The translations under genes and the position numbers were made by a program. A stretch of DNA of 42,751 nt from NCBI GenBank assembly GCA_947627885.1, contig CANQXP010000011.1, positions 1-42,751 of the forward strand, read 5' to 3'. Positions 26,106 through 34,447 of the stretch are shown here, piece by piece (position 1 is the stretch's first letter; every line of letters begins with the position of its first letter). The notes beneath the pieces were generated by a model. The model saw only the letters and a list, made by a program, of their open reading frames with translations, did no database searches and was not told the origin of the DNA. This stretch comes from an uncultured Rikenella sp. (lineage in GTDB: Bacteria; Bacteroidota; Bacteroidia; Bacteroidales; Rikenellaceae).

Positions 26106-26589
26106 TTTTCGTCTCCCCCTTCCGTATCCCCGTCACTCCCGTACGCAGCGAACGGGATAGCCGCGGGCGCGATAGGTGGAACCGATGTTCGAAGGATCGG
26201 TCATATAATTCGTAAAAAACAACAGAAACGCCTGTTCGCCTGTGTAGGTGGCCGTCCAGTAAGCCCCGTCCTTGCCTACGTTGATAATGGTGCCTATTTC
26301 GGGCCTGCGCCACCCTGCCGCCGCATACCATGCCGATCCGCCGTAAACGTTGGGGACGCTCCACTTCCGGCCTCCGGTGCTCTGAGTTCCCTCCCACGGC
26401 CCGTTTTCTGCATTAAAAGCGTTCCAGGGACTGCGTCCGCTGGCTTTGTCGCCGCTTCGCGGCACCCGCCACCCCGCCGGGCAGGGGTCGAAAAGGGTCT
26501 TGACCGCATCCTGCCAAAGCGCGTCGTTGTGCGGCATCGTCCAGTCGGCGTTCTTTCCGGCCGCGAAATAGTAGCCGGAGAGGTTGCGG
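26106..26589 (-). repeat. FISUMP-type domain cassette, copy 2 (start-less fragment)
   Basis: The minus strand encodes about 150 residues from NRNLSGYYFAAG through KTLFDPCPAGWRVPRSG to YPVRCVRE-stop at 26133. The frame opens inside the end of the DUF3109 gene, whose TAA (26590-26592) abuts the unit, so it has no start of its own. The last 52 bp (26106-26157) are identical to copy 1, and the block 26564-26585 is shared with copies 1 and 3. The middle is similar to copy 1 at the DPCP..WRVP region but clearly different elsewhere (for example GYPVRCVRE versus AVPVRCVRE, with different loops). Confidence 0.75.
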
Positions 26590-27171
26590 TTATATCTCGC
26601 CCATTTTCCGGAGCTCGTCCTCGCAAGCCTCCATCTCGCGGTAGAACGCCTCGCCGAAGCGGCGGATAATAGGCTCCCGCAGGGTCTTGTAGAGCGGTTC
26701 GCCTTTCCGGGCGCCCAGGATCTCCGCCGCCCGGCACACCTCCCAGCGGTGGTATTGCAGGCCGGTCATCCCGTTCGAGAGTTTGACCAGCCGGATGGGG
26801 TAGAGGTGGCAGGAGATGGGTTTGCGGAACGGCGTTTTCCCTTCGCTCCACGCTTTTTCGATGGCGCACCACGTAACGCCGTTCTCCCGGATCGTGTAGG
26901 CGCACTCGGCCCCGTCGACCAGCGGGGTGGTCAGGTCGCCGTCTTCGTCGATCACCGCAACGCCCTGTTCTTCAACAGCCTGTTTACCCTCCGGTGTCAT
27001 ATAGGGGGCGTAGCTGTCCCATTCGCCCTCCAACATGGCGATCTCTTCCTCATCGAGCGGTGCGCCGGCGTTGCCCTCCACGCAGCATTCGCCGCGGCAC
27101 GCCTTCAGGTCGCACGAGAAACGGGCGGTGAACAGCTCCAGGCTGATGATCTTGTCGTCTATCTGTATCAT
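26590..27171 (-). CDS. DUF3109 cysteine-rich protein
   Basis: A 193-residue cytoplasmic protein. The ATG at 27169-27171 gives MIQIDDKIISLELFTARFSC, matching the family; the open frame to 27234 runs into the promoter. Cysteines that could bind iron or zinc are in CDLKACRGECCVEG (about 20-33), ECAYTIRENG, WCAIEKAW, SCHLYPIRL and VCRAAE, a YkgJ-like pattern. The biochemical function of the family is unknown. It is divergent from the DUF4293 gene with a TACCTTTG box 20-27 bp upstream. FISUMP cassette copy 2 follows its stop codon with no spacer. Confidence 0.85.
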   Translation of the reverse strand: MIQIDDKIISLELFTARFSCDLKACRGECCVEGNAGAPLDEEEIAMLEGEWDSYAPYMTPEGKQAVEEQGVAVIDEDGDLTTPLVDGAECAYTIRENGVTWCAIEKAWSEGKTPFRKPISCHLYPIRLVKLSNGMTGLQYHRWEVCRAAEILGARKGEPLYKTLREPIIRRFGEAFYREMEACEDELRKMGEI

Positions 27172-27190
27172 GGCGGAAAGGGTTGAGCGG

Positions 27191-27215
27191 CAAAGGTAAT
27201 ATTTTTCTATCTTTG
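27191..27215. promoter_or_regulatory. Divergent -7 boxes for the DUF3109 and DUF4293 genes
   Basis: Minus-strand TACCTTTG (27191-27198) and plus-strand TATCTTTG (27208-27215) both match TAnnTTTG exactly and point away from each other. Confidence 0.65.
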
Positions 27216-27244
27216 CATTCGTCGAACCAATCAACGAAAGAGTT

Positions 27245-27784
27245 ATGCTGCAACGGATACAGACCGTCCACCTGCTGATCGTCGTCGCCCTGACGGCGGT
27301 GATGTTTTTCCCGAATTATGCCACCGTAAAGCTGGGGGCGATCATGCCTGCGGGCACGGTGCAGTCGGTCAGCGCCGACAGTACCATCACGCGCGTAACG
27401 GTGCCCGTGGGGGCGGAGGAGGAGGTCACGTTCAACCTCTGGGGCATCTTCCAGAACGGCCACAAGGCGGTGCCGACCACGTATATGTCGGTGCTGGTGA
27501 TTCTGACGCTGGCGGTGGCGTTCGTGACCATTTTCCTCTACCGCAAGCGGTGGTTGCAGGTGCGGCTCTGTTTTGCGCTGGCCATCATGCTGCTGGGGAT
27601 CGAGGCGTTCATTATCCTCTATATCTATAAGCTGAAAGACGCGCTGGACGCCATGCAGTCCTATGCGATCAAGTATTCGGTCGCGGACGTGCTGCCGGTC
27701 GTGGCCCTGATCTTCGTCTATTTCGCGTTCCGGGGAATCTCGAAGGACATCGCACTGCTCAGGTCGTTGGACAGGATTCGTTAA
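27245..27784 (+). CDS. DUF4293 membrane protein
   Basis: A 179-residue integral membrane protein beginning MLQRIQTVHLLIVVALTAV, the typical DUF4293 start. There are four membrane helices (about 7-25, 78-98, 105-127, 140-160), with an extracytoplasmic loop between the first two. The family is confined to Bacteroidetes and has no assigned function. It is divergent from the DUF3109 gene. Confidence 0.85.
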   Translation: MLQRIQTVHLLIVVALTAVMFFPNYATVKLGAIMPAGTVQSVSADSTITRVTVPVGAEEEVTFNLWGIFQNGHKAVPTTYMSVLVILTLAVAFVTIFLYRKRWLQVRLCFALAIMLLGIEAFIILYIYKLKDALDAMQSYAIKYSVADVLPVVALIFVYFAFRGISKDIALLRSLDRIR

Positions 27785-27885
27785 ATTGTTTGAAAGAGAA
27801 TTAGGACTACCTGTATGAATCGGCTCCTGAGCGGACGAGCTGCGGAGGCCGATGATGCTGATAGTGGCGGCGCAAAAACGGTAAA

Positions 27886-28680
27886 ATGACAGATCATTAT
27901 TCCCTATTCGCTGCGTTTACAGGTTTTTGTCTGGTTCTTTCCGGCGGGTGCACGTCTGTGACGGTGTCCGGAACGGGTGCGGAGAACCCGGATCGGGATT
28001 CTGTCTGGGTATCCAAGCTGGATTCTTTGTATTGTTATATGGAGCCGTGGGAGGATGACTCTAAGTTCCGCATTGAAGGGCAGGCGCCTTTTTACGAATT
28101 TTATGATCGGGATACCGCCGGCGAATTGAAATTGACTCTCTATTATGATGAAGAACAGCGGAGCGGGCGGGGTATTTGCAGTAACCTATTCGATAAATAC
28201 GATTTTAAGATCGGCTTTGTAATTGCCGATTACCGGGAGGAAGAGTGGCGCAAGCCGATTTTGTCGACTTGGGACGGTGCTCCGGGGGAAAGGTATACCG
28301 ATTTTCCGATGAAAAACAGGAGGGAGGAATTTAAAAAGGATGTTTCCGGACGGCTTATCCGTTACAGTTGCACCGGCGATACGGACGAGCGGGATTCGGA
28401 AGGCAATATTCGGCAAGTCTTCGTTACCATCGACTACGCTTATGACACAGACGGTAGGCTTTTGTGGAAAAAGGGTTGTTTTGATGCGCGGGCGATGGCC
28501 CCTTACGGCAATAAAACGAGTTATTTCGACGGATTCGGGCGCGAGATTTTTTCGTCCGAATATATAACCCATGGGTCGGTGCTGAAATTCTATATATATA
28601 GAAGTTGTTTTTTCAAGCCGGCCTATTGCTTTGTGTACGACCCGCACGGAGCGGTTGCCGATATGATCAGGTATCGGTAA
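27886..28680 (+). CDS. Lipoprotein of unknown function
   Basis: A 264-residue protein with a short signal and lipobox (VLSGGC, Cys22), so it is a lipoprotein. The mature part is rich in aromatic and acidic residues. Stretches such as FVTIDYAYDTDGRLLWKK and TSYFDGFGREIFSSE recall single YD/RHS-like hairpin repeats, but there are too few to call the family. Codon use looks less GC-rich than the neighbours. There is no good ribosome binding site by eye. It converges with era over a shared terminator. Confidence 0.6.
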   Translation: MTDHYSLFAAFTGFCLVLSGGCTSVTVSGTGAENPDRDSVWVSKLDSLYCYMEPWEDDSKFRIEGQAPFYEFYDRDTAGELKLTLYYDEEQRSGRGICSNLFDKYDFKIGFVIADYREEEWRKPILSTWDGAPGERYTDFPMKNRREEFKKDVSGRLIRYSCTGDTDERDSEGNIRQVFVTIDYAYDTDGRLLWKKGCFDARAMAPYGNKTSYFDGFGREIFSSEYITHGSVLKFYIYRSCFFKPAYCFVYDPHGAVADMIRYR

Positions 28681-28706
28681 TAAGGGAGACCGCTGCGAAA
28701 ATAAAT

Positions 28707-28739
28707 AAAAACAGGCTGCGGATCCCGCAGCCTGTTTTG
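28707..28739. terminator. Bidirectional terminator
   Basis: A 13-bp perfect stem (28709-28721 with 28725-28737, loop ATC) has A-rich flank on the left and T-rich flank on the right, so it can stop both the lipoprotein gene and era. Confidence 0.9.
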
Positions 28740-29672
28740 TCAGTCGTTGTTGTAGCCGAACTGCTTAAGCGCCCTGTCGTTGTTGCGCCAGTCGTCCGCC
28801 ACCTTGACGAAAATCTCCAGAAAGACCTTTTTGTCCAAAAACGCCTCCAAGTCTTTCCGCGCCTCGGTCCCCACCTTTTTCAGCTTGGAGCCCTGGTGCC
28901 CGATAATGATCCCCTTCTGCGACTGCCGCGCCACGTAGATCACCGCACCGATCCGGTCCAGCGTCGGCGACTCCTCGTAAGACTCGATTGCCACCTCCGT
29001 GGAGTAAGGTATCTCCTTGTCGTAGTTGAGCAGGATCTTCTCGCGGATGATCTCGCTGGCGAAAAAGCGCAGGCTCTTGTCCGTCAGGGTGTCCTTCGGG
29101 TAGTAGGCCGGCCCTTCCGGCAGCAGGGCCACGATCCGCTTGATGACCGGATCGACGTTGAAGCCCTCCTTAGCCGAAACGGGTATGATCTCCGCCGTGG
29201 GCAGCTCCTTGTGCCACCATTCCACCAGCTCTTCGAGTTTGTCCGGCGTGGTCAGGTCTATTTTGTTGATAACCACGATCACCGGCGTGCCGTTCTCGGT
29301 GGCCATTGCCTGCACTTTGGACAGGAAATCGTTGTTCTTGTCGGGCTGTTCCACCGTGTCCGTCACGTAGACCAGCACGTCGGCATCCCCCAAGGCGCTG
29401 TTGGAGAATTCCAGCATCGACTCCTGCAATTTATATTTCGGCTTCAGGACTCCCGGCGTGTCCGAATAGACGATCTGGAAATCCGGGCCGCTGACGATCC
29501 CCATAATGCGGTGGCGCGTGGTCTGGGCCTTCGAGGTGATGATCGACAGCCGCTCGCCCACCAGACGGTTCATCAGGGTCGATTTGCCCACGTTCGGGTT
29601 GCCGATGATATTCACGAAGCCCGCCTTGTGGGGCATGTCCGGGGCGAGTATGGTTTGTGTAGGTTCGGTCAT
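28740..29672 (-). CDS. era: GTPase Era
   Basis: GTP-binding protein needed for 16S rRNA processing and 30S assembly. It is 310 residues. G1 is IIGNPNVGKSTLMN (about 22), G3 is DTPGVLKP (about 75), G4 is VVINKIDL (about 134) and G5 is PVSAKEG (about 162). The C-terminal KH domain contains KGIIIGHQGSKLKKVG (about 254). It is monocistronic on the minus strand, ending in a bidirectional terminator. Confidence 0.96.
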   Translation of the reverse strand: MTEPTQTILAPDMPHKAGFVNIIGNPNVGKSTLMNRLVGERLSIITSKAQTTRHRIMGIVSGPDFQIVYSDTPGVLKPKYKLQESMLEFSNSALGDADVLVYVTDTVEQPDKNNDFLSKVQAMATENGTPVIVVINKIDLTTPDKLEELVEWWHKELPTAEIIPVSAKEGFNVDPVIKRIVALLPEGPAYYPKDTLTDKSLRFFASEIIREKILLNYDKEIPYSTEVAIESYEESPTLDRIGAVIYVARQSQKGIIIGHQGSKLKKVGTEARKDLEAFLDKKVFLEIFVKVADDWRNNDRALKQFGYNND

Positions 29673-29718
29673 AATAGTTGTTTATTCCGCGTTCGGTGCA
29701 AATAGCATGCCCCTGGCA

Positions 29719-31101
29719 TTACTCGTTCGAGGCCGTTTCGGAGAAATAGCGGTAGAACAGCGGGATGGTTTCGATCCCCTGGTAGAAGTTCTCCAGCGGA
29801 TAGTTCTCGTTCGGGGAGTGGATCGCGTCCGTGTCCAGCCCGAAGCCCATCAGGATCGATTTGGTGCCCAGTACGCGTTCGAACGTGCTGATCATCGGGA
29901 TGCTCCCCCCGCTGTAAAACGGTACGGGACGTTTGCCGAAAGTCTCCTCCATCGCCCGCGCAGCCGCCCGGTAGGCCGCCGAGTCGGTCGGGGCCACATA
30001 CGGGTAACCGCCGTGCAAGGGCGTGCATTTCACTGTCACCCCGTATTCGGGAGCGATCTTTTCGATATGTGTGATAAACTGTTCCGTCACCTTCTTGAAA
30101 TCCTGCCCGGCGACCAGCCGCATCGAAACTTTGGCGTGCGCCGTCGAAGGGATGATGGTCTTCGCCCCCTCGCCCGTGTATCCGCCCCAGATGCCGCAAA
30201 CGTCAAGCGTCGGCCGGATCCCCTTGCGTTCCAGGGTCGTGTAGCCTTTCTCCCCGCGCGGCGTTTCCACGCCGATCGCCGCCGCAAAAGAGGCTTCGTC
30301 GAACGGCGCCGCATTGATCTCCTCCCGTTCCGCCGCGCTGAACTCGTGTACGTCGTCGTAAAATCCCGGCAAGGTGATCCTGCCCGTGGCGTCGTCCGTC
30401 AGCGAGGCGATCATTTTGCAGAGGGCATTGACCGGATTGACCACCGCCCCGCCGTAGAGGCCCGAATGCAGGTCGCGGTTCGGCCCCGTGGCTTCGATCT
30501 CGACGAAGGCCAACCCCCGCAGCCCGCAGGTGATCGACGGGGTGTCCATGCCCATCAGCGAGGTGTCCGACACTAATATAATATCTGCCGCCAGCATCTC
30601 CTTATGTTCCGCGCACCACGCGGTGAGCGACCCGGAGCCGATCTCCTCTTCGCCCTCGAACATGAATTTGACGTTGCAGCCGAGATTTCCTGTCGCCGAA
30701 AGGGCCTCGAACGCCTTGACGTGCATGAAACCCTGCCCCTTGTCATCGTCGGCCCCGCGGCCCCAGATCTTTCCGTCCCGGACGACCGGCTCGAATGGCT
30801 CGGTATTCCATAATTCGACCGGGTCGACCGGCATCACGTCGTAATGGCCGTAAACCAGCACGGTAGGCGCATCCGGTGAAACGATCTTTTCTCCGTACAC
30901 GATCGGATTCCCGGCCGTCGGGAAGATTTCGGCCTTGTCGGCCCCCGCCTTGAGCAGCGCGCTTTTGAGCCATTCCGCGCAGCGTTCCATGTCCGGTTTG
31001 TGTTCCGATTCGGAGCTGACGGAGGGAATGCGCAGATATTCGAAAAGTTCGTCGAGGAACCGCTCGCGGTTTTGTTCCAAATATGAAGTCAGTGCTTTCA
31101 T
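29719..31101 (-). CDS. M20-family dipeptidase
   Basis: A 460-residue metallopeptidase with the two-domain M20 layout. Zinc ligands and catalytic residues are visible in VLVYGHYDVMPVD (about 82-94, His and Asp), GRGADDDKGQ (about 115, bridging Asp), FEGEEEIGS (about 151, catalytic and ligand Glu), LVSDTS, and the last histidine in DAIHSPNENY (about 427). A dimerisation domain is inserted at about 195-330. By family it hydrolyses dipeptides or acylated amino acids in the cytoplasm; no signal peptide is present. It has an exact -7 box 35-42 bp upstream. Confidence 0.9.
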   Translation of the reverse strand: MKALTSYLEQNRERFLDELFEYLRIPSVSSESEHKPDMERCAEWLKSALLKAGADKAEIFPTAGNPIVYGEKIVSPDAPTVLVYGHYDVMPVDPVELWNTEPFEPVVRDGKIWGRGADDDKGQGFMHVKAFEALSATGNLGCNVKFMFEGEEEIGSGSLTAWCAEHKEMLAADIILVSDTSLMGMDTPSITCGLRGLAFVEIEATGPNRDLHSGLYGGAVVNPVNALCKMIASLTDDATGRITLPGFYDDVHEFSAAEREEINAAPFDEASFAAAIGVETPRGEKGYTTLERKGIRPTLDVCGIWGGYTGEGAKTIIPSTAHAKVSMRLVAGQDFKKVTEQFITHIEKIAPEYGVTVKCTPLHGGYPYVAPTDSAAYRAAARAMEETFGKRPVPFYSGGSIPMISTFERVLGTKSILMGFGLDTDAIHSPNENYPLENFYQGIETIPLFYRYFSETASNE

Positions 31102-31135
31102 AATGTCAGTATAAATTTCGTAAAGCCTTAAAATT

Positions 31136-31143
31136 CAAAGATA
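31136..31143 (-). promoter_or_regulatory. -7 box of the M20 dipeptidase gene
   Basis: TATCTTTG on the minus strand, exact TAnnTTTG. The rest of the divergent gap to 31346 is AT-rich, with a short AGCGT/ACGCT hairpin near 31230 and nothing else recognised. Confidence 0.6.
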
Positions 31144-31346
31144 CAAAAAAATATGGCCTCGCAAAACGCTCCTTTAGGGGGAGGGTATTTGGAATTTAAG
31201 GCTGTTTCATTATGTTTGTAATATAAAAAAGCGTATTTTAGACGCTAAAAGTTATTTCTTTTATTGTCATAACGGAATATAAACAAAATTTACTAACATG
31301 CGCCTGCGGGCGGATTCCTAAATTATTATTTAAAAAATAATTAAAG

Positions 31347-31976
31347 ATGATGCAATTATTTCTATCTCAGTGGATTTGGATGGTGATGGTCGTACCTCTG
31401 TTTTGGGCCTGTTCTTCCCGTCCTGTCAAAACGATCGAAAACCTGAAGAATGTCGTGGTCAGCGAGCAAAACTCGGCGATCCGGTATGGGGCCTTCTCGC
31501 AGAGGGCCAAAGAAGAGGGGTTCCGGAATATAGCCAACCTGCTGGAGGCGATCTCCCGTTCGGAGGAGATCCATGCCGAACGCCAACGGAAGTTTCTGAA
31601 AAAGATCGGAGAGCAGGTCGGCGAAGCGACCGATTCGATTCCGAAAGTAGGAACGACGCTCGAAAACCTGAGGCAGACCGTCCGCGTCGAGATGTACGAG
31701 TCCCAAACCGTGTTCCCGATCTTTGTGGCGGCCGCCGCTTCGGAAGGGATGACCGAAGCCGAGCAGTTTTTCGAGTGGCTCGGCGAGATCGCGCTGCGGC
31801 AGGCAGACTGTTGCCGCAAAGCGTTGGAGAGGCTGGAAAAGGAGGGGACGGACTGGAATGTGGTCAATTCGTGGTCGGTGTGTCCCGGATGCGGCTGTCC
31901 GTACAAGACCGCCAGTCTGGATGAAGTTTGCGATATGTGCGCGGCGCCGGCCAGCTCGTTCATTTTATTTCAGTAA
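31347..31976 (+). CDS. Rubrerythrin-like lipoprotein with altered diiron site
   Basis: A 209-residue protein. An N-terminal hydrophobic segment ends in a lipobox (PLFWAC, Cys22), then a ferritin-like four-helix domain (about 29-170), then a rubredoxin-like module with CPGCGCPY and CDMCAA (about 182-200). The first half keeps rubrerythrin iron ligands (SEQNSAIRY Glu; SEEIHAE Glu and His), as does VEMYES in the second half. At the second ExxH position aligned residues read ALRQ, so one Glu and one His are missing. Rubrerythrins are normally cytosolic peroxidases; a membrane-anchored form with a broken site is unusual. Function is therefore uncertain. Confidence 0.75.
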   Translation: MMQLFLSQWIWMVMVVPLFWACSSRPVKTIENLKNVVVSEQNSAIRYGAFSQRAKEEGFRNIANLLEAISRSEEIHAERQRKFLKKIGEQVGEATDSIPKVGTTLENLRQTVRVEMYESQTVFPIFVAAAASEGMTEAEQFFEWLGEIALRQADCCRKALERLEKEGTDWNVVNSWSVCPGCGCPYKTASLDEVCDMCAAPASSFILFQ

Positions 31977-32035
31977 AAAGTTACATTCTGCGGGAAATCG
32001 AGTATCTTTAGCGGTAAGAAAATCAATTTAATACC

Positions 32036-32776
32036 ATGTTTTTTATGAAAAGATTTTTTCAATGGGCGGCCGTTCTCTGTCTGGGGTTGGCTGTGGTGCC
32101 GGCGTCGGCGCAGGACGACGGGGCTAAGGCGGTGATCGACCGGTACGAGCAGGTTACGGGCCTGGACAAGCTTACTCCGGCCGAGATGACCAGTGTGATG
32201 ATGGAGGTGGCTACCGAAGTGCAGGGCATGTCGATACCGATGAAGATGGTGCTCCAGGAGCCGGGAAAACTGAATGTGGACATGGAGATGGGGGGCCAGA
32301 AGATGAAGATGGTGTCCGACGGCAGCCAAGGCTGGATCAGCGTGCCGGGGCAGGGCGTGATGCCGATGCCCAAGGAGGCGATGGACCAGATGAAGGAGCA
32401 GACCAATATCAGCCAGAACTACCGCTGGAACATGAAAGACTATACCTATAAGATGGCGGGCGAGGTGAAGGAGGGAGACCGTACTTTTATAGGGGTGTCG
32501 ATGACGGCGAAGAAGCCGCAGCCGCAGATCAGCAACATGATCGTCTATTTCGACAAGGCTACGGGCCTGGTGGCTTATTCGACGATGGATGTTTCGCAGG
32601 GCGGCCAGGTCACTCCCGCACGCATGGATTTCAGCGACTATAAGACTTTCGGCAAACTCAAGCTGCCTTCGAAATACCGGATGCTGGTGGACGGCACGGA
32701 GATGATGACCATGGAGATCAAAGTGCTCGAATACAACTATCCGACCACGGACGCCATGTTCGCCAAGCCCGAATAG
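32036..32776 (+). CDS. Exported LolA-like protein
   Basis: A 246-residue protein with a signal peptide (RFFQWAAVLCLGLAVVPASAQ, cleaved near residue 26). The ATG at 32045 is an equally good start, three codons in. The mature part has alternating beta-strand character (MTSVMMEVATEVQGMSIPMKM, LNVDMEMGGQKMKMVSDGSQGW) like the half-barrel of LolA/outer-membrane lipoprotein sorting proteins and is rich in methionine. It may bind a lipid or lipoprotein in the periplasm; this is inference. A hairpin terminator follows. Confidence 0.65.
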   Translation: MFFMKRFFQWAAVLCLGLAVVPASAQDDGAKAVIDRYEQVTGLDKLTPAEMTSVMMEVATEVQGMSIPMKMVLQEPGKLNVDMEMGGQKMKMVSDGSQGWISVPGQGVMPMPKEAMDQMKEQTNISQNYRWNMKDYTYKMAGEVKEGDRTFIGVSMTAKKPQPQISNMIVYFDKATGLVAYSTMDVSQGGQVTPARMDFSDYKTFGKLKLPSKYRMLVDGTEMMTMEIKVLEYNYPTTDAMFAKPE

Positions 32777-32832
32777 AGAACTTCGGATAGGTTCATACCT
32801 CTATTATCCTGATCCCTTTGCGAAGTTTACTC

Positions 32833-32864
32833 CCCTGCATCCGTTGCACGATGCAGGGTTTTTT
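32833..32864 (+). terminator. Intrinsic terminator of the LolA-like gene
   Basis: CCCTGCATC (32833-32841) pairs with GATGCAGGG (32850-32858) and is followed by six T. Confidence 0.92.
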
Positions 32865-32930
32865 ATCTGTTTCCGCGGCGGGTGGAACGATATTTGCCGT
32901 TAAACGGTTCAAAATTAAAATGACGATGCT

Positions 32931-33293
32931 ATGAAAGCAAAGGAACTGACCAAAACCGAATTTCTGAAAGAGGTGGTCAACTACGAGGAGAACCCCTCGG
33001 AATGGAAATACCTGGGCGACAAGCCCTGCCTGGTGGATTTTTACGCCGCCTGGTGCGGGCCGTGCCGGATGGTGGCGCCGATACTGGAGGAATTGGCCGG
33101 AGAGTATGAAGGCAAGGTCGATATCTTCAAAGTGGATACGGAGAAAGAGCAGGAGTTGGCGGCGGCATTCGGGATACGCAGTATTCCCTCGTTGTTGTTT
33201 TGCCCCAAGACCGGAAGGCCCCAGATGGTGCAGGGGGCCATGTCGAAGACTGACCTGAAAAAGATGATCGACGAGGTGCTGTTGGCCAAGTAG
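32931..33293 (+). CDS. Thioredoxin
   Basis: A 120-residue single-domain thioredoxin with the canonical active site WCGPC (Cys42 and Cys45) and the cis-proline in RSIPSLL (about 85). No signal peptide is present, so it works in the cytoplasm as a disulfide reductase. The N-terminal 30 residues extend slightly beyond the E. coli length. It is monocistronic, between two strong terminators. Confidence 0.92.
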   Translation: MKAKELTKTEFLKEVVNYEENPSEWKYLGDKPCLVDFYAAWCGPCRMVAPILEELAGEYEGKVDIFKVDTEKEQELAAAFGIRSIPSLLFCPKTGRPQMVQGAMSKTDLKKMIDEVLLAK

Positions 33294-33305
33294 GATCGTT
33301 TTAAG

Positions 33306-33345
33306 AAAAAGGGGCCGGGAACTGTAAAGTTCCCGGCCCCTTTCG
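33306..33345. terminator. Bidirectional terminator after the thioredoxin gene
   Basis: A 16-bp perfect stem (33308-33323 with 33328-33343, loop GTAA) with A-rich and T-rich flanks separates the thioredoxin gene from the converging methyltransferase gene. Confidence 0.92.
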
Positions 33346-33346
33346 T

Positions 33347-34120
33347 TTAACGCTTGCGTCCGATGTAGAAGACGTAGCCGTAGTAATCGTTGTACCGGTC
33401 GTAGAGGGCGGCCTCTTCGCGCAGTCGTTCAACGAATAAGGTGGCTGCCGGATTGCGGCCGCGGTCGTCGAGGAACGGTTCGATCACACCGTCCATAGGC
33501 TTGTAATATTCGGTTTTCCAACAGTCTGCCGGCAGGATGAAATGTGCCTGCGGCAAATAACCGGCCCGGTCCATATGCAGGATGTTTTCTTCGATGGTTC
33601 CCGGTGCGATGCCGTTGTCGGCCGCGTATTTATCGACCGCTGCGGGACGTTCCGGTGTCAGCCAGGTGAATTCGGAAACGGCGATATGGCCGCCGGGTTT
33701 CAGGAAACGGTTCCATTCCCGCATTCCGCGCTCGAAACCGATATGGGTGATAGCACCTTCTGACCAGAGCAGGTCGAAGCTCTCCGGTGCAAAAGGAAGC
33801 GCTTCCATGGAGGCTTCGACAGCGGCTACCCGGTCTGCGATCCCCTCCTGCCGGGCGTGTTCGTTCAGTTTGGCCACGAACTCCGGCAGGATGTCGACAG
33901 CCGTGATCCGGGCGTCGGTGCTCCGGGCCAGGGTAAAGGTTTGGCGACCGGTGCCGCAGCCGATATCTGCGATCCATGCGTCGCCGGGTAGTGAGCCGAT
34001 ATGTCGCAGGGCCAGTCGGGTAGCGTCGTCGCTGCCGGGCCCCTGCCGGGGCAGGCGGTCGAAAAAGTCGGCGATGAGTGTCATATCGAATTCGGTAATA
34101 GGTACGTGGTTTTGTTCCAT
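33347..34120 (-). CDS. Class I SAM-dependent methyltransferase
   Basis: A 257-residue methyltransferase. Motif I is WIADIGCGTGRQTFTLAR (about 54-71), the acidic end of beta-2 is in ITAVDILPEF (about 79), and DLLWSEGAITHIGFERGM matches motif IV/post-motif. The C-terminal half (HILPADCWKTEYYKPMDG region) is not informative. The methyl acceptor cannot be read: small-molecule, ubiquinone-type and tRNA-type enzymes share these motifs. It is monocistronic. Confidence 0.85.
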   Translation of the reverse strand: MEQNHVPITEFDMTLIADFFDRLPRQGPGSDDATRLALRHIGSLPGDAWIADIGCGTGRQTFTLARSTDARITAVDILPEFVAKLNEHARQEGIADRVAAVEASMEALPFAPESFDLLWSEGAITHIGFERGMREWNRFLKPGGHIAVSEFTWLTPERPAAVDKYAADNGIAPGTIEENILHMDRAGYLPQAHFILPADCWKTEYYKPMDGVIEPFLDDRGRNPAATLFVERLREEAALYDRYNDYYGYVFYIGRKR

Positions 34121-34447
34121 GGTAAATGATATGGTTGTTCGGAAACGTCCGGCGTGCGGTGTTTCCTGTTTGTTGTCGAATGTATATGAAAATCGGTTCC
34201 GGGAGATGTCCCGGAAATCAGGGGCGGTCCTGCGTCATGCAAGACCGTTAAGCAAGGAGCTGCTGTGCGGAAAGTGTTTTCATCCGGTGCAAAGATGGCA
34301 TGTTTTTCGGTGACTGCCAAATTCTCGGAAAATGGGAGGGACGTTTTGAACGGGAAAACCGTATATTTGTGAAAACAAATTCGATAATGCCAATGGAATA
34401 AGACCAATACTTTCCACACATATTTGATAAAGCGTTAGCTTTTATTC
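34121..34447. other. Non-coding stretch upstream of the accessory island
   Basis: No gene is recognised between the methyltransferase start and the palindrome at 34448. One exact -7 box (TATATTTG, 34362-34369, plus strand) is present. Base composition falls to AT-rich from about 34370, marking the left side of the island. Confidence 0.5.

Noticed and set aside
18058-26589. FISUMP copies as template and variable repeats of a diversity-generating retroelement
   Set aside because: The copies differ at many bases of all kinds, not mainly at adenines, and no reverse transcriptase gene is in the window.
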